Source of the DNA: Actinomycetota bacterium
Lineage (GTDB): Bacteria; Actinomycetota; Actinomycetes; S36-B12
DNA length: 7,384 bases
Assembly (NCBI GenBank): GCA_003506065.1
Contig: DNXA01000103.1
Span: 1 to 7,384, forward strand
Direction: 5' to 3'
Both the position numbers and the translations under genes were made by a program. The notes below the pieces were generated by a model that saw only the letters and a program-made list of their open reading frames with translations, searched no databases and was not told the DNA's origin. Positions 5,313-7,384 of the stretch are shown here, piece by piece (within the stretch, counting starts at the first letter, position 1; every line of letters begins with the position of its first letter).

Positions 5313-6036
5313 GAGAGTCCACCATCAGCGAATCGCGGTAGTGCTTGGTTGCTTGGATGCTCCACTCTTGCGAAGGCACTCTTGCCTATTCGGAGGCGGC
5401 ACTGCAATCGCGTTGCGATTCGGTGAGTATCGCGAGTCCGTCGACATTGATTTCCTCGTATCGGATCTCAGTTGCTATCGCGATCTACGCGAGATGTTGA
5501 CCCAATCATCTGGGCTATCCGCAATCTTCCTGCGGGGGCAACGCGCAGTGAATCAAGTCGGTGCACTTCGTGCCGACCAGTACGGCGTTCGCACACGCCT
5601 GGAGGTCGCAGGCACTGAGATCAAGTTTGAGATCGTGCATGAAGGGCGAATCGCCTTGGATGTGCCCGGACGCTCGGATGAAGTACTCGGAGTCTCGACA
5701 CTCTCTACCGTTGACTTGGCGGCTAGCAAGCTTTTGGCAAACTCGGATCGATGGGCTGACGATGGCATATTCAGTCGCGACATCATTGATCTCGCGATGA
5801 TGAGTCCTACTCCAAAGGCGCTCAGTGCGGCGATTGCCAAGGCCGAGGTGGCGTATGCCTCCGCAATACGAACTGACGCCAAGAAGGCTCTTGCTCGACT
5901 TGCAGATCGCGAAAAATGGCTTGAGAGATGCATGTCAACCATGCGCATGGATCTGCCGAAAGCCTCTGTCGTTCATCGCCTTAGGCGGCTGCAGAGGCTA
6001 CTCGCGTCGGAAGAAGGGGCAGGAGTAGCCGACTAG
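5299..6036 (+). CDS. AbiEii/AbiGii-type nucleotidyltransferase, probable toxin (245 aa)
   Basis: The polymerase-beta-like nucleotidyltransferase signature is intact: FGGGTAIALRFG (31-42), then ESVDIDFL (46-53), where D49 and D51 are the expected metal-binding pair, and EIKFEIV (107-113) as the third carboxylate strand. Further on, STVDLAASKLLANSDRW (136-152) and SRDIIDLAMM (159-168) match the family's 'DLxxxKLxAxxxR ... RDxxDL' helices. The family transfers nucleotides from NTPs to a target; mycobacterial MenT toxins modify tRNA acceptor ends, whereas AbiEii is described as GTP-binding in phage defence. The target here is unknown. I chose the ATG at 5299, in the 14-nt overlap with the HTH gene. 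An earlier in-frame ATG at 5254 would add 15 residues unlike the family and overlap by 59 nt. The gene has more AT-rich codons than the left-hand operon. It ends 35 bp before the convergent tRNA-Arg gene. Confidence 0.88.
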   Translation: MKLFERVHHQRIAVVLGCLDAPLLRRHSCLFGGGTAIALRFGEYRESVDIDFLVSDLSCYRDLREMLTQSSGLSAIFLRGQRAVNQVGALRADQYGVRTRLEVAGTEIKFEIVHEGRIALDVPGRSDEVLGVSTLSTVDLAASKLLANSDRWADDGIFSRDIIDLAMMSPTPKALSAAIAKAEVAYASAIRTDAKKALARLADREKWLERCMSTMRMDLPKASVVHRLRRLQRLLASEEGAGVAD

Positions 6037-6071
6037 GAGTGTCGCGGATCAAGTGAAACCAAACAACGAGG

Positions 6072-6147
6072 TGGTGGCCCCGGGCAGAATCGAACTGCCG
6101 ACAAATGGTTTAGGAAACCACTGCTCTATCCCCTGAGCTACGGAGCC
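6072..6147 (-). tRNA. tRNA-Arg (anticodon CCU)
   Basis: Read on the - strand this folds into a full cloverleaf. The acceptor stem is GGCTCCG with CGGGGCC (7 bp, one T-G pair). The D arm is GCTCAGGGGATAGAGC. The anticodon stem is GTGGT with ACCAT around the loop TTCCTAA, giving anticodon CCT and thus decoding AGG. The T arm is GGCAG-TTCGAAT-CTGCC. The discriminator base is A (6075) and the 3' CCA is encoded (6072-6074). The body is 73 nt plus CCA. It is convergent with the nucleotidyltransferase gene, whose stop lies 35 bp from this 3' end. tRNA 3' ends, including tRNA-Arg(CCU) in enterobacteria, are common integration targets, so it may mark one edge of an inserted segment. No second copy of the tRNA 3' end is seen in the window. 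Confidence 0.96.
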
Positions 6148-6328
6148 GTACTCGTGATCTTGCATTCTTCCCTGAAGAAATGATGTGGGTCACGCGTCCA
6201 ATCACCGGGGCTGAGATTACTGATGTCCTCTGAGTCGTCATCGAACAGGTGCGGGTAGCCCCTAAGCGTGAACACATGGTCCATTCCTGTCGTTAGGCTG
6301 TTTGAGCATTTGCGAACAGGGAGTTCAA

Positions 6329-6937
6329 GTGTCTGCTGCAATCTGGGACCAGTGGAACGAGAACCAGATTCCGCGCTTCCCCCGTGAGAAAGTTGTCCAG
6401 TTCGTCCTGAGCAATTTCACCACCCCTGTTGCTCCAGGTACCTGGGCGCTGGACCTGGGGTGTGGCAGCGGTGCAGATGCGCTGTTTCTCATGGAGCGTG
6501 GCTTCAATGTCACCGGAGTCGACGGCTCGTCGATCGGCCTCGCCAACACGCAGGCACTGGTGGCTCAAATGCCGGGCACTTTGAATGTTCAGCAGGCGTG
6601 TCTATCCCAATTCGAAGTGCCGGCCAAGACTTATGCGTGTGCGATCTCAGTCGGAGTGCTGGATGCCGCCGGGATCGATGAAGCTCGCATTGCAGTTCCC
6701 CGGCTGGTGGACGCACTGAGGCCGGGCGGCAAGGCGCTTCTGATATTTGCAGGCGAGGGGGATTTCCGCATTGCGGGCGTCCCGGAACTGTCTCTCCACG
6801 GCTATAGCCGCAGAGAGGTCGAGAGTCTGATCGTCCTTGAATACGGTGTAAGCGCGTGGATCGACACCTGCACGACCACATTCCAGAACAACGTGACGCG
6901 GCAGATCGACTGGATCGTGACCATTGCAAAGAGGTGA
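6329..6937 (+). CDS. Class I SAM-dependent methyltransferase (202 aa)
   Basis: The Rossmann-fold motifs are clear. Motif I is ALDLGCGSGADALFL (40-54), binding the methionine part of SAM. The motif II acid is D65 in VTGVDGS (61-67), binding the ribose. A later motif is LRPGGKALLIFAGEG (130-144). The family's C-terminal 'xYSxxEVExL' helix is LHGYSRREVESL (156-167), and the last strand is QIDWIVTIAKR (192-202). The N-terminal IWDQWNENQIPRFPREKVVQFV (5-26) resembles small-molecule or polysaccharide-associated methyltransferases of this size. The substrate is not identifiable. The GTG at 6329 has AGGGAG (6318-6323) 5 nt upstream. The TTG at 6302, 9 codons earlier, has no such site and its extra residues are not conserved-looking. 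The gene seems to be monocistronic: a stem-loop follows and the next gene has its own ribosome binding site. Confidence 0.9.
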   Translation: MSAAIWDQWNENQIPRFPREKVVQFVLSNFTTPVAPGTWALDLGCGSGADALFLMERGFNVTGVDGSSIGLANTQALVAQMPGTLNVQQACLSQFEVPAKTYACAISVGVLDAAGIDEARIAVPRLVDALRPGGKALLIFAGEGDFRIAGVPELSLHGYSRREVESLIVLEYGVSAWIDTCTTTFQNNVTRQIDWIVTIAKR

Positions 6938-6945
6938 CGGACATG

Positions 6946-6982
6946 CTTGCGCCAGCAAGATGAGGAGAACCACTGGCGCAGG
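6946..6982 (+). terminator. Stem-loop after the methyltransferase gene, possible transcript end
   Basis: CTTGCGCCAG (6946-6955) pairs with CTGGCGCAGG (6973-6982): ten base pairs with one T-G, around a 17-nt loop. It starts 8 nt after the methyltransferase stop. There is no T run after it, so it is not a classical intrinsic terminator; it could act as a 3'-end stabiliser or a U-tract-less terminator of the kind proposed for actinobacteria. A second shorter pairing (AGTGCC 6985-6990 with GGCACT 7005-7010) follows it. Confidence 0.4.
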
Positions 6983-7067
6983 GGAGTGCCTGCTGAATTC
7001 GAGTGGCACTGGCGTGTTTGGGTAGTCTGTCCATCCGCACCAAGACGAATACCTCAGGAGTAACGCG

Positions 7068-7384
7068 ATGACGCAAGGGCAGCCCAAGCACTCGCAGTTG
7101 AATGTTGCCCGCCGAGTCGAACTGGTGATGGAACACCTGATGTTCAGCAGCCGCTGGTTGCTCGCACCGCTGTACCTGGGCTTGCTCCTTGGCCTGATTA
7201 TTCTCGTGCTGAAGTTCTTTCAGGAGTTCTGGCACCTTGCTACCACGATCAGCGGTGCCACCCTTCAGGAGACCACAATCGGCATCCTGGAGATTCTCGA
7301 CATCACCCTGCTCGGCAATCTCATCCTGATCGTCATCTTCAGTGGCTACGAGAACTTCGTCTCCAAGATCACCATCGCCTCCGA
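7068..7384 (+). CDS. YqhA/UPF0114 (TIGR00645) family inner-membrane protein (partial, 3' end outside window)
   Basis: The first 105 residues are present. VELVMEHLMFSSRWLLAPLY (17-36) matches the family's N-terminal 'lExxmfxSRWLLaPxYxGL' block, LKFFQEFWH (48-56) the next conserved segment, and EILDITLLGNLILIVIFSGYENFVS (75-99) the 'DxtLxxxLxxMVxFSGYENFVS' block. Two hydrophobic segments, about 31-50 and 71-91, are membrane spans; the full family usually has about three or four and a length of about 160-190 aa, so roughly half is missing. The N-terminal extension of about 15 residues (QGQPKHSQ...) is more than in the E. coli protein. AGGAG (7056-7060), 7 nt before the ATG, fixes the start. The function of the family is not well defined. 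Gene symbol left empty because only the family is certain. Confidence 0.92.
   Translation, partial: MTQGQPKHSQLNVARRVELVMEHLMFSSRWLLAPLYLGLLLGLIILVLKFFQEFWHLATTISGATLQETTIGILEILDITLLGNLILIVIFSGYENFVSKITIAS

Noticed and set aside
6060..6082. Possible attachment-site copy of the tRNA 3' end
   Set aside because: I looked for a second copy of the T-arm and acceptor sequence elsewhere in the window and found none, so no att pair is claimed.
6138..6341. Open frame of 67 codons on the - strand, with a protein-like stretch from an internal ATG at 6284
   Set aside because: Its stop lies inside the tRNA-Arg gene and its 5' part overlaps the methyltransferase start. The internal ATG has no properly spaced ribosome binding site and I recognise no family.
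6510..7235. 241-codon open frame on the - strand
   Set aside because: It is antisense to the methyltransferase and the YqhA-family gene, both recognised, and its product is rich in Arg, Ser and Pro without any motif.

Overview
The window looks like chromosomal DNA from a moderately GC-rich member of the Actinomycetota. The main pointer is the small DUF4193-type zinc-ribbon protein at 4439-4735, a family I know only from actinobacteria. GTG starts and paired, dissimilar acyl-CoA dehydrogenase genes of the FadE type fit this. I cannot name a genus. Nothing suggests a phage or plasmid backbone.

Left part (1-4040), all on the + strand: the C-terminal tail of a GGDEF (diguanylate cyclase) protein, a possible PIN-like protein, two acyl-CoA dehydrogenase genes 9 bp apart, and a patatin-like phospholipase. 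The two dehydrogenases probably form one mixed enzyme: the second keeps a candidate catalytic glutamate, and the first lacks it but keeps the C-terminal FAD-contact motifs. With the lipase-like gene this is plausibly a fatty-acid, sterol or other acyl-CoA catabolic operon.

Middle part (4041-6147) is the accessory segment. It holds a RelE/ParE toxin relic on the - strand whose middle third is out of frame, the DUF4193 gene, and then an AT-richer two-gene module: an XRE-family HTH protein whose stop overlaps the start of an AbiEii-type nucleotidyltransferase by 14 nt. This module has the layout of an antitoxin-toxin pair. Its promoter has a consensus TATAAT lying inside one arm of a 12/13 inverted repeat, as expected of an autoregulatory operator, and the mRNA would have almost no leader. 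The module ends 35 bp from the 3' end of a convergent tRNA-Arg(CCU) gene, a class of site often used by integrating elements, although no integrase or att repeat is visible here.

Right part (6148-7384): a small class I SAM-dependent methyltransferase, a stem-loop downstream of it, and the first 105 codons of a YqhA/UPF0114 membrane protein cut by the window edge.

The families are all known. What deserves a second look is the operator-promoter architecture of the HTH/nucleotidyltransferase pair, the doubly frameshifted RelE relic without antitoxin, and the split catalytic residues of the dehydrogenase pair.
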